A stretch of DNA of 64,000 bases from Paenibacillus mesophilus (lineage in GTDB: Bacteria; Bacillota; Bacilli; Paenibacillales; NBRC-103111), in assembly GCF_005938385.1 (NCBI RefSeq), contig NZ_VCRA01000023.1, positions 46,420 to 110,419 on the forward strand. Reading direction: 5' to 3'. Positions 24,143 to 32,705 of the stretch are shown here, one piece after another. The position numbers and the translations under genes were made by a program. The notes under the pieces were generated by a model. The model saw nothing but the letters and a program-made list of their open reading frames with translations, had not been told where the DNA came from and did not search any database. Position 1 is the first letter of the stretch. Every line of letters begins with the position of its first letter.

Positions 24143-24819
24143 TCGACTGTCTCCGGTACGGCATCATCGTCTCTTGCCAAGCGTTGGAGCATGAACCGAT
24201 GTTTGGCTCCCATCATATGGCGGCCATGGCCGCGGCTTCGGAACAAGGCGGTGCGGTCGGCATTCGCGCCAATACCCCGGCGGACATCGCCGCCATCAAG
24301 GAACGCTGTGCATTGCCGGTGATGGGCATTTACAAGCGAGAGTATCCTGATTCCGGCGTATTTATTACGCCGACCTTTCGCGAAGCGAAGCAAGTCGCGG
24401 ATGCCGGCGCGGAACTGATCGCCATCGATGCGACGCCGAGAAGGCGTCCCGGCGGGCTAACTTTGCGAGAGCTGGTGCAGGCAATCAGGGATTACAATCC
24501 CCGCATCGGCATCGTCGCCGACGTATCCACCTTCGAGGAGGGGGTTAAAGCGATGGAGCTCGGGGTCGATATGGTGTCAACTACGCTATCCGGGTATACG
24601 CCGGACAGTACGTACCAGGATGGACCGGATATCCGGTTGGTCCGTGAACTGTCTGCTCTGGGCAGAATTCCCATTGTAGCGGAAGGTCGCATATGGACGG
24701 CGGACGATTGCAGACAATGCAAGGAAGCCGGTGCATACGCCATTGTGATAGGGACGGCGATAACGAGACCCCGGGAAATAACGGGGCGGTTTGTGAGGGC
24801 GATGCAAGGTGGCGCATGA
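24121..24819 (+). CDS. nanE: N-acylglucosamine/N-acetylmannosamine-6-phosphate 2-epimerase
   Basis: A 232-residue TIM barrel that converts N-acetylmannosamine-6-phosphate to N-acetylglucosamine-6-phosphate. Family motifs are present: IVSCQALEHEPM near the start, AVGIRANTPADI, VMGIYKREYPDS, ELIAIDATPRRRP, ADVSTFEEG, TTLSGYT, IVAEGRI and the phosphate site AIVIGTAITRP. ATG 24121 with AAGGAG 10 bases upstream is chosen even though it lies inside the end of the previous gene, since a longer frame covers the flavoprotein C-terminus. The next gene overlaps it by 11 bases. Its product would feed NagA encoded 3.5 kb downstream. Confidence 0.92.
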   Translation: MADIRDVIDCLRYGIIVSCQALEHEPMFGSHHMAAMAAASEQGGAVGIRANTPADIAAIKERCALPVMGIYKREYPDSGVFITPTFREAKQVADAGAELIAIDATPRRRPGGLTLRELVQAIRDYNPRIGIVADVSTFEEGVKAMELGVDMVSTTLSGYTPDSTYQDGPDIRLVRELSALGRIPIVAEGRIWTADDCRQCKEAGAYAIVIGTAITRPREITGRFVRAMQGGA

Positions 24820-25750
24820 AGCTGCAATAGGAGTGGATATTGGGGGAACCAAAATTCATTTTGCCGTAGTGGACGACAACGGGCAGATCCGCTGTCAGGA
24901 TATCGTGCCGACGAGGGGCGAACGGGGGGCGCAAGCCGTCATGGAAACGGTGCTGACCGGTATCGCAAGCATGATCGATATTCACGGCCGTCTGGAGGAG
25001 CCGCCCCCGATTACGGGAATCGGCATCGGCAGCGCGGGGCAAATTCATTACGCGACGGGGAACGTCGCGCACGCGCTGGATGGAATACCCGGCTGGATCG
25101 GCACCCCCATTAAACGTGCCGTGGAGCAACGGTTTCCTTATCCCGTCTACGTAGATAACGATGTCAATGTCATCGGCATCGCCGAGAAGCGGTTCGGCGC
25201 CGGGCGCACGCTTGACCATTTCATTTGCTTGGCGCTCGGTACCGGCGTAGGAGGCGCGATTTTCCATTCCGGCCGGCTCCTTCGCGGAGCTTACGGAGGG
25301 GCGGGCGAGCTCGGGCATATTTCCGTCGACTTCAACGGTCCCCGCTGCAGCTGCGGCAATTTCGGATGTCTCGAATTGTACGCCTCCGGAACGGGCATAG
25401 CGAGAATAGTCCGCGAACGAAGCGCGAAGCATGGCGTTTCCGACCCGGGTATCGATTCGAAGGATGTAATGGCCGCTTGGCATGCGGGAGAGAGCTGGGC
25501 GGAGGAAGTGATGCAAGTAGCGATTCGTGCTTTAAGCGTCGGAATAAGCGGTATCATTCATGCGTTTAACCCGCAAGCCGTCATAGTCGGAGGCGGAGTT
25601 GCCTCGAACGGCGACCTGTTATTGAAGGAAGTGTCCGAGCAGGTGAGGCAAACAACCGCTTCCGCGATGTGGAACGAGGTCAAGCTGCTGCCGGCATCGA
25701 TGGGGGCGAGTTCGGGGGTCATCGGGGCGGCCGCGCAGCGATGGTTTTAA
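24809..25750 (+). CDS. nanK: ROK-family sugar kinase, N-acetylmannosamine kinase type
   Basis: A 313-residue ROK protein with ATP motif VDIGGTK (about residues 9-15), the catalytic segment VYVDNDVNVIG, the GTGVGGAI loop, GELGHIS and the zinc-binding CSCGNFGC motif (about 180-187) typical of ROK kinases. It probably phosphorylates N-acetylmannosamine, giving the substrate of the NanE encoded just before it. It starts at GTG within the last 11 bases of nanE and lacks a strong ribosome site of its own, suggesting translation by re-initiation. No DNA-binding domain precedes the ROK part, so it is a kinase, not a repressor. Confidence 0.9.
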   Translation: MAHEAAIGVDIGGTKIHFAVVDDNGQIRCQDIVPTRGERGAQAVMETVLTGIASMIDIHGRLEEPPPITGIGIGSAGQIHYATGNVAHALDGIPGWIGTPIKRAVEQRFPYPVYVDNDVNVIGIAEKRFGAGRTLDHFICLALGTGVGGAIFHSGRLLRGAYGGAGELGHISVDFNGPRCSCGNFGCLELYASGTGIARIVRERSAKHGVSDPGIDSKDVMAAWHAGESWAEEVMQVAIRALSVGISGIIHAFNPQAVIVGGGVASNGDLLLKEVSEQVRQTTASAMWNEVKLLPASMGASSGVIGAAAQRWF

Positions 25751-25880
25751 CGATAAAGAAAGTGTAACTTCGCAGAAGCATTAAACCGGAGTGCGACTTT
25801 CTTTACTAAGAAAAGCTACACCTTACGCAGGGTCATTCGCCGTGGAAAAGGCTTCTGATTAGAAGCTTTTCTTATTCGAC
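25745..25880. repeat. Dispersed structured repeat (family B), copy 1
   Basis: Starts with TTTTAACGATAAAGAAAGT, which includes the nanK stop codon, contains ACTTTCTTTACTAAGAAAAG, and ends in GCTTTTCTTATTCGAC. The two AAAGAAAGT/ACTTTCTTT arms and the AAGAAAAGC/GCTTTTCTT arms are inverted repeats, so the transcript can fold into two hairpins. A second copy in reverse orientation lies at 48395-48587. Confidence 0.65.
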
Positions 25881-25926
25881 TTAATGGGCTGCACACAATA
25901 CGATACGGGTGAGGGAGGCAAAAGGT

Positions 25927-27261
25927 ATGGCTGGAAAGAAACGTATGCTTTATTGCTTAATCGGAAGCATGGTGCTTCTGCTGTCTGCCTGCGGAGGCGG
26001 TTCCGCGACCAAAACGGATCCGGGCGCCGGCGGGAAGGAAGCTCCTTTAACCCCCGAGGCGGAAGCGGCGCGAGTGGCGAACAGCAAGCTGGAGCTTACG
26101 TTCCTGTATCCTCCGTCGGGTACCGAGGAGCTGTTCATGGCGAGGTTCGGAGAACAAATTAAGAAGAAATTTCCGCAATATACGCTGAAATTCATCCCGA
26201 GGCAATCGGACAACTATGCGGCGCTGCTCGGCAGCAAGCAGCCGATCGATATTATGATCGTTGCGCTGAATACGACCGGCACGTACTTGACGGGGATGGG
26301 ACTGGAAAGCGACATCAGCGATCTGATCAAGAAGTACAATTACGATTTGAATAAAATAGAACCTTCGCTGATCGAGATCCAAAGACGGATGGCGAACGGC
26401 GGCATTTACGGCCTGCCTTATACGCCCGGTGCCATGACCTTCCTGTTCAACAAAGATTTGTTCGACAAATTCGGAGTCCCGTATCCTCGCGACAACATGA
26501 CGTGGGATGAATTGTACGAGCTCGCCCGAAGAATGACCCGTACCGACGGAGGCGTTCAATATAAAGGAATCGCCTTCGGATTCGCTTCCGTTATCCGTAG
26601 CAACCAGCTGTCCGCTCCGTATTTCGATCCGAAAACGAATAAAGCGATGTTCACGGACGACCGTTTCGTCCAATCGTTCGCGAATATCGCCCGCTTCTAC
26701 AAAATACCGGGGATGGAGCTGCCGAACAACAAATACAGCGAGCAAGCGGACTTGTTCCTCAAAGATCAGACCGTCGCGATGATGATCCATACGGGCGGCT
26801 ATGTGACGAGAACCGCGGAAGCGCTTAAAAATTGGGATATCGCCGCCATCCCGATGCTTAAAGAAAAGCCGGGCGTCGGTCTGCAGGCCGGTCCGGATTA
26901 TATGTACATTACGAACAGAAGCGCGCAGCGGGACGCGGCGTTCCAGGTCCTCACCTATATTACGTCGGAGGAATATCAGGAATGGATGACCCGGAATTTG
27001 GCTTTCGTGCCGGTGCTGAAAGATGCGAAGAAGGCGATGCAAAGCTTCGGAGCGAGCGTGCCGGGCATTCAGGGCAAAAACGTTCAGGCGCTCATCCAAG
27101 CGTATGCCCCGATGTCGCTCGCGTCTCCCTTTACGGCGAATGCGAACAGCGAGATGAATAATGCGCTTAATGCCTTCAGTGCGGGCAAGGACGTCAATAC
27201 CGCGCTTAGAGAGGCGGCCGAGCGCCTGGACAAACTGATCGAGCAGGAGATGAAAAAATGA
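25927..27261 (+). CDS. Sugar ABC transporter substrate-binding lipoprotein (family 1)
   Basis: A 444-residue lipoprotein: signal peptide with lipobox LLSAC (Cys about residue 22), Gly-rich linker, then a family 1 carbohydrate-binding fold (LTFLYPPSG, KKFPQYTLKFIPRQ, YGLPYTPGAMTFLFNKDLFD, MTWDELYELARRMTRTDGG). It should bind an oligosaccharide or amino sugar outside the cell. No permease or ATPase genes are adjacent, so it must use transport proteins encoded elsewhere. It is a paralogue of the lipoprotein at 40659, with matching DKFGVPYP and MTW-x-E blocks. ATG 25927 after GGAGG is chosen; its stop overlaps the next gene (ATGA). Confidence 0.88.
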   Translation: MAGKKRMLYCLIGSMVLLLSACGGGSATKTDPGAGGKEAPLTPEAEAARVANSKLELTFLYPPSGTEELFMARFGEQIKKKFPQYTLKFIPRQSDNYAALLGSKQPIDIMIVALNTTGTYLTGMGLESDISDLIKKYNYDLNKIEPSLIEIQRRMANGGIYGLPYTPGAMTFLFNKDLFDKFGVPYPRDNMTWDELYELARRMTRTDGGVQYKGIAFGFASVIRSNQLSAPYFDPKTNKAMFTDDRFVQSFANIARFYKIPGMELPNNKYSEQADLFLKDQTVAMMIHTGGYVTRTAEALKNWDIAAIPMLKEKPGVGLQAGPDYMYITNRSAQRDAAFQVLTYITSEEYQEWMTRNLAFVPVLKDAKKAMQSFGASVPGIQGKNVQALIQAYAPMSLASPFTANANSEMNNALNAFSAGKDVNTALREAAERLDKLIEQEMKK

Positions 27262-28301
27262 ACGCCACCGAATTGGACTTGACATGGCATTCTCCGGCCA
27301 ATCCGCCTTTTCGCATCAACGGCTTCGCCTGGTACGGGAAGGAAGGCAAATACCGCAGATTGCCGCAAGCTCCGCGCGTCGTTATTCCGCCAGTCGTAGA
27401 CAAATTCGCGAACTGCACATCGGGAGGGCAAATCCGGTTCCGGACCGATTCGTCGAGCCTTACATTGAGAGTCAAATTAAGCGGTTTGGCCGATTTGAAC
27501 AACATGCCCGCGACGAGTCAATGCGGCTTCGATAGCTATATCGATATCGGTGAGCGGCGTTTGTTCCACAGCTCGTCCCGCTATGATCATACGAAGCGGG
27601 ATTACGAAATCGTCATGTATCAGAAAATGAAGCGCCGGCTTCGCGACGTGACTTTATACTTCCCGCTCTATCAAGGAGTGGAGGAGGTTAACATCGGGCT
27701 GGATCGGGACGGAAACGTTGCCGAGCCGGCGGATTATGCGAGCGATAAGCGAGTGGTCGTGTACGGCACTTCCATTACGCAGGGTGCAAGCGCGGCGCGT
27801 CCGGGGATGTCCTATACGAATATTCTCAGCCGGAGAATTCCGCTGGAATTTATCAATTTGGGGTTCTCCGGGAGCGGACGCGGGGAGCCGGAGGTGGCGA
27901 TGCTCGTCGGCGATATTCCGAACCCTGCTTGTCTTGTGCTCGATTATGAGGCGAACTGTCCGCGTCCGGAGCATATGGAGAAGACGCTGCCCGAATTTAT
28001 ACGGATTTACCGGGACGCTCATCCAGCCGTGCCGATCCTTGTAGTATCCAAAATCCGCTTCGCGCGCGAGCTGTTCGATGACGAGCTGCTGAACAAACGG
28101 CTGAGCATGCAGGCGATCCAGCGGGAGACGGTCGAGCGGTTGAACCGGCAAGGAGACCGGAACGTGTTTTTTTATGACGGCTCCGGCTTGCTGGGCGATC
28201 ATTTTCACGAATGTACGGTTGACGGCGTCCATCCGACCGATCTTGGCTTCATGCGGATTGCCGACGGTTTGACTCCGGTGCTGCAAAAGCTGCTGCAATA
28301 G
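27258..28301 (+). CDS. SGNH/GDSL-family hydrolase
   Basis: A 347-residue protein with an N-terminal beta domain (about 1-160) and a C-terminal SGNH hydrolase (about 165-347). The catalytic blocks are VVYGTSITQGAS (Ser in GTSI, block I), GFSGSG (Gly, block II), DYEANC (Asn, block III) and VDGVHPTDLG (Asp and His, block V). No signal peptide, so cytoplasmic. The GTSIT variant with a beta domain in front occurs in esterases that remove acetyl groups from sugars. Between a sugar-binding protein and NagA, a role as O-acetylesterase on sialic acid or another acetylated sugar is likely but inferred. It overlaps the upstream gene by four bases. Confidence 0.85.
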   Translation: MNATELDLTWHSPANPPFRINGFAWYGKEGKYRRLPQAPRVVIPPVVDKFANCTSGGQIRFRTDSSSLTLRVKLSGLADLNNMPATSQCGFDSYIDIGERRLFHSSSRYDHTKRDYEIVMYQKMKRRLRDVTLYFPLYQGVEEVNIGLDRDGNVAEPADYASDKRVVVYGTSITQGASAARPGMSYTNILSRRIPLEFINLGFSGSGRGEPEVAMLVGDIPNPACLVLDYEANCPRPEHMEKTLPEFIRIYRDAHPAVPILVVSKIRFARELFDDELLNKRLSMQAIQRETVERLNRQGDRNVFFYDGSGLLGDHFHECTVDGVHPTDLGFMRIADGLTPVLQKLLQ

Positions 28302-28313
28302 GAGGACACCGCT

Positions 28314-29528
28314 ATGTTCGGAAGCCGGGATAAGGATCATCCGTGCGTAATGATCGTTAACGGACAAGTGGCCGGCACGGAAGATCGGTCGGATACGCTT
28401 GTTCTCGAAGACGGGATTATCCGCTATGCCGGTCCGAGGGAGCTGCTTCCCCGGGAAATTGCCGATCGTGCGGATATCGAGGTGGATGCCCACGGTGGGT
28501 GGCTGCTCCCCGGATTTATCGACGTCCATGTTCACGGCGGCTATGGTCACGATTTTATGGAAGCGGATGAAGCGGCATTCGACTCCATTACGCGTTTCCA
28601 TAGCGCTAACGGGACAACGGCGATGCTGGCGACGACGTTGTCGTCGCCGCGGGAGCGGATAAGCGCCGTATTGGAAGCGGTACAGGCGTATCGGCAGGGA
28701 GGGATGCCATATGCGCAACTCCTCGGCGTTCACCTGGAAGGGCCGTTCCTGTCGCCGAAATGGCCGGGCGCGCAAAATCCAGCCTATATCGTGGAGCCTC
28801 GGCCGGAATGGGTCCGGGAATGGAACAGCCGATTCCCCGGGCTGATTCGCATGCTCAGCTTGGCTCCGGAACGGGAAGGCGCGCTTGAGCTGATCCGTGC
28901 CTTGCACGCCGAAGGGATTATCGCTTCATGCGCGCACACCGATGCATCCTACGAGGAAATCGGGCTTGCCGTTGAGCATGGCTTGCGTCATGCGGCGCAC
29001 GTTTTTAACGCGATGACCGGACTGCACCATCGGAAGCCGGGAACCGTCGGAGCGGTTTTGACCGATCCCCGCATCTCGGCGGAAGTGATTTGCGACGGCC
29101 ATCATGTGCATCCCGCTTGCATAGCGCTTCTCGCGGACGTGAAACGGCACCATAATCTGCTGCTGGTTACCGATGCAATTGCCGCAGCGGGACTCGGCGA
29201 CGGCAAGTATACGGTCAGCGGATTGGACGTTGCAGTGGAGGGCGGCATTGCGCGCTTGGAGAGCGGCGGAGCGCTCGCCGGCTCTACTTTGACAATGATC
29301 GAAGCTTTCCGCTACATGGTACGGACAATCGGTCTGACCGTAGAGCAGGCCAGCCTTCTTGCCAGCTTCAATCCGGCTAAACGGCTCGGACTCGAAGTGG
29401 TGACGGGACGGCTGAAACCCGGCCTGCAGGCCGATGTTCTAATGCTCTCCGACGAGCTTGAACTGAAGCGCGTCTGGGTGAGGGGCCGCGAGATGCGGCA
29501 CAGGCGCGGGAACGAGCAATCACAATAA
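28314..29528 (+). CDS. nagA: N-acetylglucosamine-6-phosphate deacetylase
   Basis: A 404-residue amidohydrolase that deacetylates N-acetylglucosamine-6-phosphate. The metal-binding HVHG (His72, His74), HLEGPFLSP, the HVFNAM segment, DGHHVHP and catalytic Asp287 in LLVTDAIAAAG are all present. It follows NanE and NanK in the pathway order. The next enzyme, glucosamine-6-phosphate deaminase (NagB), is not encoded in the window. The ribosome site AGGAGG is 8 bases before ATG. Length matches the family (about 390-400). Confidence 0.93.
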   Translation: MFGSRDKDHPCVMIVNGQVAGTEDRSDTLVLEDGIIRYAGPRELLPREIADRADIEVDAHGGWLLPGFIDVHVHGGYGHDFMEADEAAFDSITRFHSANGTTAMLATTLSSPRERISAVLEAVQAYRQGGMPYAQLLGVHLEGPFLSPKWPGAQNPAYIVEPRPEWVREWNSRFPGLIRMLSLAPEREGALELIRALHAEGIIASCAHTDASYEEIGLAVEHGLRHAAHVFNAMTGLHHRKPGTVGAVLTDPRISAEVICDGHHVHPACIALLADVKRHHNLLLVTDAIAAAGLGDGKYTVSGLDVAVEGGIARLESGGALAGSTLTMIEAFRYMVRTIGLTVEQASLLASFNPAKRLGLEVVTGRLKPGLQADVLMLSDELELKRVWVRGREMRHRRGNEQSQ

Positions 29529-29556
29529 TCGAATCCGGTCAATGGAGGGATTTGGA

Positions 29557-31254
29557 GTGGACAATCCGAAATTCGGGAATGAACCACCGGTTGAAACCGA
29601 TCGCAACGCGCAGCCAGGGAAAGCAGGGGCGGGCAAACGGATGAGCCGTCGAGCAGTGCTTGCCTCTTTGGGGGTGACCGGAGCGGCTGTCGTCTCCGGC
29701 GGACTGATGCGCACGATCCATGCAGGTGCGGGAGGCGAACCTTGCAATCCTTGCGCCGCTATCGGAAGCATGCCGAGTCTGAAAACGACCGAGAAATCCA
29801 CGCTTGTCGGAGCGATTAATGAAAATCACGATCGGCTGAACGCCTCCGACCAGCTTGTCGAAGGTATCCGCAAAAAGACGATGAGGATGGTCAGTCTGGA
29901 CGATTTCAACGCTTTGGGTAACGGAAGCGACGATACGGCGGCCATCCAGGCTGCGATCGATTACTTGGCTTCGTTAGGCGCAGGCGTCAAGAAGGCGCTG
30001 AAAATACCGAGAGCTTATTATCGGTTCACCTCCTTGTTCATCCCAAAGGCGGCCAACAGCCTGCTCATTTTCTCCGACGGCTTGAAGGAAGCCCGGTTGA
30101 TCTGCACCGATGAGAGCGCCGCACCCGCCATACGCACGGAAGCTCCGAACGTGCAGTTCAAGAACGTCGATCTGGAAGGATCGCAAAACTATGATTTCAG
30201 AGTCGTGCCGAAAATCGGAATTTTGGCAAAAAGAGCGATAGGCGAACAAGCCGATATCGATATCGAGTTCAACGATTGCCGGATCAGCCGCTTCTACCAT
30301 GGAATCGAAATATGGGGCAGAGGCTTGAAGGTATCCGGCACTTTGATGTCCAACTGCAATTTCGGCGTCAATCTGGAATGGCCGAATCTTTCGGATTATG
30401 TGGAGGGAGACGAAACGGCCCAGAAAGATTTGACCGGGTACCGCGGGTTCCAATTTACGAATTGCCGCTTCCATTCGGTAGGCATGGGCGCGATCCGAAA
30501 CGCAGGCGCGAATGCGGCCAAAATCAACGGAATTGTGGCGAGCGGCTGTTTGATGGACATTGGCCGAACGTTTTGGACCGGAGTTATGAAGGAAGCGATC
30601 ATCAGCGGCATTACGATTACGCAAACGCCTACAGTAGGTTTCGATTTGCACGGAGGGTCCAGAGATTACCAAATCTCGGACGTTATCGTGGCGGGGGACA
30701 TCCAGACGGTGCCGCCAAGAAATACGGACAACTTCATCAAGCTGAGAGGCAATCATTCGAACGGTGTCTTTCGCGATATGGTGCTGAAAAATTGCAAAAA
30801 GCACGGCATCGATATCCGCGACGGCGTCGTGACGAATATGGTGTTCGAAAATATTTCTTTTATCGATCCATGCTCCGAAGCGGGCAACTACAGTCCGTTC
30901 GCGTTCGTCGGACCGGGTCACCGGGCTTTGGTGCGCAACATTACGTTCAGCTCCTCCATTGTTCTGGGCGGCATCGTTCGAACGCCGGACGCCGCGGCGG
31001 ACATTCAGGTCGAGGGCGTGTTTACGTTCGGGAATATGACGCCGGTATTGGTCGGAAGCGGCAATCGAAGCGCGAGACGTATCCACGTTGCCGGTGCGAA
31101 CGATCGCATCGAGGCGATTGGGTCCGGCTCACCCGAAGGGGTAGTCACCGCCGATATCGGTTCAACGTATCGTCGAATCGACGGCCTTGCAGGTTCCGTG
31201 TTCTATGTAAAAGAATCGGGCAACGGCACGAATACGGGATGGGTGGCAAAGTAG
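29557..31254 (+). CDS. Tat-exported right-handed parallel beta-helix protein
   Basis: A 565-residue protein. After an unusually long 28-residue hydrophilic lead, a twin-arginine signal (MSRRAVLASLGVTGAAVVSG) is followed by a pectate-lyase-like beta helix from about residue 115 (FNALGNGSDDTAAIQAAIDY is the usual entry motif) with repeated NC and GI strand turns. GTG 29557, with GGAGGGA 6 bases upstream, is preferred to ATG 29542. Such proteins usually cleave or bind polysaccharides, here perhaps releasing the sugars used by the island. A second protein with the same layout is encoded at 51687. Catalytic residues are not identifiable by eye. Confidence 0.82.
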   Translation: MDNPKFGNEPPVETDRNAQPGKAGAGKRMSRRAVLASLGVTGAAVVSGGLMRTIHAGAGGEPCNPCAAIGSMPSLKTTEKSTLVGAINENHDRLNASDQLVEGIRKKTMRMVSLDDFNALGNGSDDTAAIQAAIDYLASLGAGVKKALKIPRAYYRFTSLFIPKAANSLLIFSDGLKEARLICTDESAAPAIRTEAPNVQFKNVDLEGSQNYDFRVVPKIGILAKRAIGEQADIDIEFNDCRISRFYHGIEIWGRGLKVSGTLMSNCNFGVNLEWPNLSDYVEGDETAQKDLTGYRGFQFTNCRFHSVGMGAIRNAGANAAKINGIVASGCLMDIGRTFWTGVMKEAIISGITITQTPTVGFDLHGGSRDYQISDVIVAGDIQTVPPRNTDNFIKLRGNHSNGVFRDMVLKNCKKHGIDIRDGVVTNMVFENISFIDPCSEAGNYSPFAFVGPGHRALVRNITFSSSIVLGGIVRTPDAAADIQVEGVFTFGNMTPVLVGSGNRSARRIHVAGANDRIEAIGSGSPEGVVTADIGSTYRRIDGLAGSVFYVKESGNGTNTGWVAK

Positions 31255-31287
31255 GACGAAAAGGTGGATAACGGACCGTCCCGGCGG

Positions 31288-31293
31288 TATAAT
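31288..31293 (+). promoter_or_regulatory. Candidate -10 box before the VanZ-RDD gene
   Basis: TATAAT 40 bases before ATG 31333, without a convincing -35. It supports a translation start downstream of this point. Confidence 0.3.
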
Positions 31294-31332
31294 GGAATCT
31301 TACCGCTATTGATACCGGGGTGTCCTTATCTT

Positions 31333-32415
31333 ATGATTGACGCTTACTTGATTCCTATCCGCTATGCATTTCTGTCGTTTCCGATTTTGGCTTTTTTATT
31401 TACGCTGCCTTTCCTGATCGTCCAATACCGCAAATACGGTTATATCAATAAAATTCGCGTACTGGTCATATATTCGCTGCTGCTTTATTTGCTGACTGCG
31501 CTGTACCTGGTCATTCTTCCGCTTCCCTCGACGCGAAATACGTGCACGGGACTGCGGGAAACGTTCATGTCCTTTACGCCGCTCCAATTTGTGAGGGATA
31601 TCGTGAAGGAAACGAGGGTCGTGCCCGGAGATCCCGCCACTTACTTGCTGCTGTTCAAGGAGAGGGCATTCCTGCAGGCCGCTTTCAACGTGCTGCTGCT
31701 CGTACCGCTAGGCGCCTATTGCCGCTATTATTTCCGCTTCGGCTTCATTGGTGCGGTAATGGCGGCGTTCGGCCTTTCCTTGTTTTTTGAAGTCACGCAA
31801 GTAACCGGGTTGTACGGCATCTACGATTGTCCGTATCGGCTGTTCGACGTGGACGATTTGCTGTTGAACACGATCGGCGGGATGATCGGGTTTATCGCCG
31901 CTCCGCTTCTCATGAGGCTGCTACCTCATGCGGATAGGCTTGACGAGCATATCGATCTGAAGTCAAAGCAGGTCGGGTTCACGCGGCGGCTCGTAGCGCT
32001 GCAGTTAGACGCGATCTTGTTGTTTCCGCTTCTTGCTCTGTTTTTGCGGGATCGGAACGTTTGGATGTATTTGGCGATATGCTTCGGTTACTTCGTGCTG
32101 CTGCCATATGTGACGAATGGACGAACGGTCGGCAAATGGATCGTCCGCATCCGGGTCAAGGGGCAGGAAGAACGGATCCGTTTCATGGAACTGCTCATCC
32201 GGTACGGATTGCTTTACGGGATCGTCGGAGGCGTAAACGCCATGTTGATCGGCCGGGCCATCCAGACTCTTCCGCCGATCGCGATGGTAGTCTGTTTCTT
32301 CGTTGCCGCTTTGATCAATTTGTCGTTCGGCGTGCACGTTTTGCCGCGGTTGTTCGGCAAGGAGAAGACGCTGATCTATGAGCGATGGAGTGGTACGAAG
32401 CATGAGATTGTGTAA
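31333..32415 (+). CDS. VanZ-like and RDD fusion membrane protein
   Basis: A 360-residue integral membrane protein with about ten helices. Residues 1-200 form a VanZ-like domain (FSFPIL start, NVLLLVPLGAYCRYYF, FFEVTQVTGLYGIYDCPYRLFDVDDLLLNTIGG, the last being the family hallmark). Residues 215-345 form an RDD domain (TRRLVALQLDAILLFPLLAL, GRTVGKWIVRIRV). VanZ proteins give low-level teicoplanin resistance in enterococci, but most homologues have no proven role. A longer frame from GTG 31264 runs through a TATAAT box, so ATG 31333 is preferred. It is probably a separate unit from the sugar operon. Confidence 0.85.
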   Translation: MIDAYLIPIRYAFLSFPILAFLFTLPFLIVQYRKYGYINKIRVLVIYSLLLYLLTALYLVILPLPSTRNTCTGLRETFMSFTPLQFVRDIVKETRVVPGDPATYLLLFKERAFLQAAFNVLLLVPLGAYCRYYFRFGFIGAVMAAFGLSLFFEVTQVTGLYGIYDCPYRLFDVDDLLLNTIGGMIGFIAAPLLMRLLPHADRLDEHIDLKSKQVGFTRRLVALQLDAILLFPLLALFLRDRNVWMYLAICFGYFVLLPYVTNGRTVGKWIVRIRVKGQEERIRFMELLIRYGLLYGIVGGVNAMLIGRAIQTLPPIAMVVCFFVAALINLSFGVHVLPRLFGKEKTLIYERWSGTKHEIV

Positions 32416-32432
32416 CAATTAGTAAGACAAAT

Positions 32433-32466
32433 GACCGTTCCTTTAACCGGGGGGAACGGTTTTTGT
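32433..32466 (+). terminator. Terminator after the VanZ-RDD gene
   Basis: ACCGTTCC pairs with GGAACGGT around an AT-rich loop, followed by TTTTTG. Confidence 0.8.
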
Positions 32467-32650
32467 TCGTCCTTCGAGCAGCTATCGAACCTACGTCATG
32501 GCTGTCCCGTCTTCTTAATAACCGCGCTATCGTCCGAGAAGCGGAATCCATTCTCAACCCGTATACCCCAAAATCTTTTTCTGTTATTCTATATAAGTTG
32601 AACGAAAATAGGATTTAAGTGGGACTTGTTCATGACATTTTTGAAAAAGG

Positions 32651-32677
32651 TGCAACTTTTTTCGGGGGACGCCCGTT
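32651..32677 (+). promoter_or_regulatory. Candidate ECF-sigma autoregulated promoter
   Basis: TGCAAC (32651-32656) and CGTT (32674-32677) are 17 bases apart and resemble the TGAAAC and CGTA boxes read by SigW-type factors, in front of a SigW-type gene. Confidence 0.4.
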
Positions 32678-32705
32678 TAAAAGGTTGCAAGAGAGGGGGA
32701 TCCTT

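Noticed and set aside
26047..28907. Two long - strand frames (about 412 and 417 codons) opposite the lipoprotein, SGNH and NagA genes
   Set aside because: Same reason: Arg-rich shadow text, no ribosome site, and strong evidence for the + strand genes.
32619..32705. N-terminal extension of the ECF sigma factor
   Set aside because: It would cover the candidate ECF promoter and lacks a ribosome site; GTG 32706 has a strong one and gives the normal family length.
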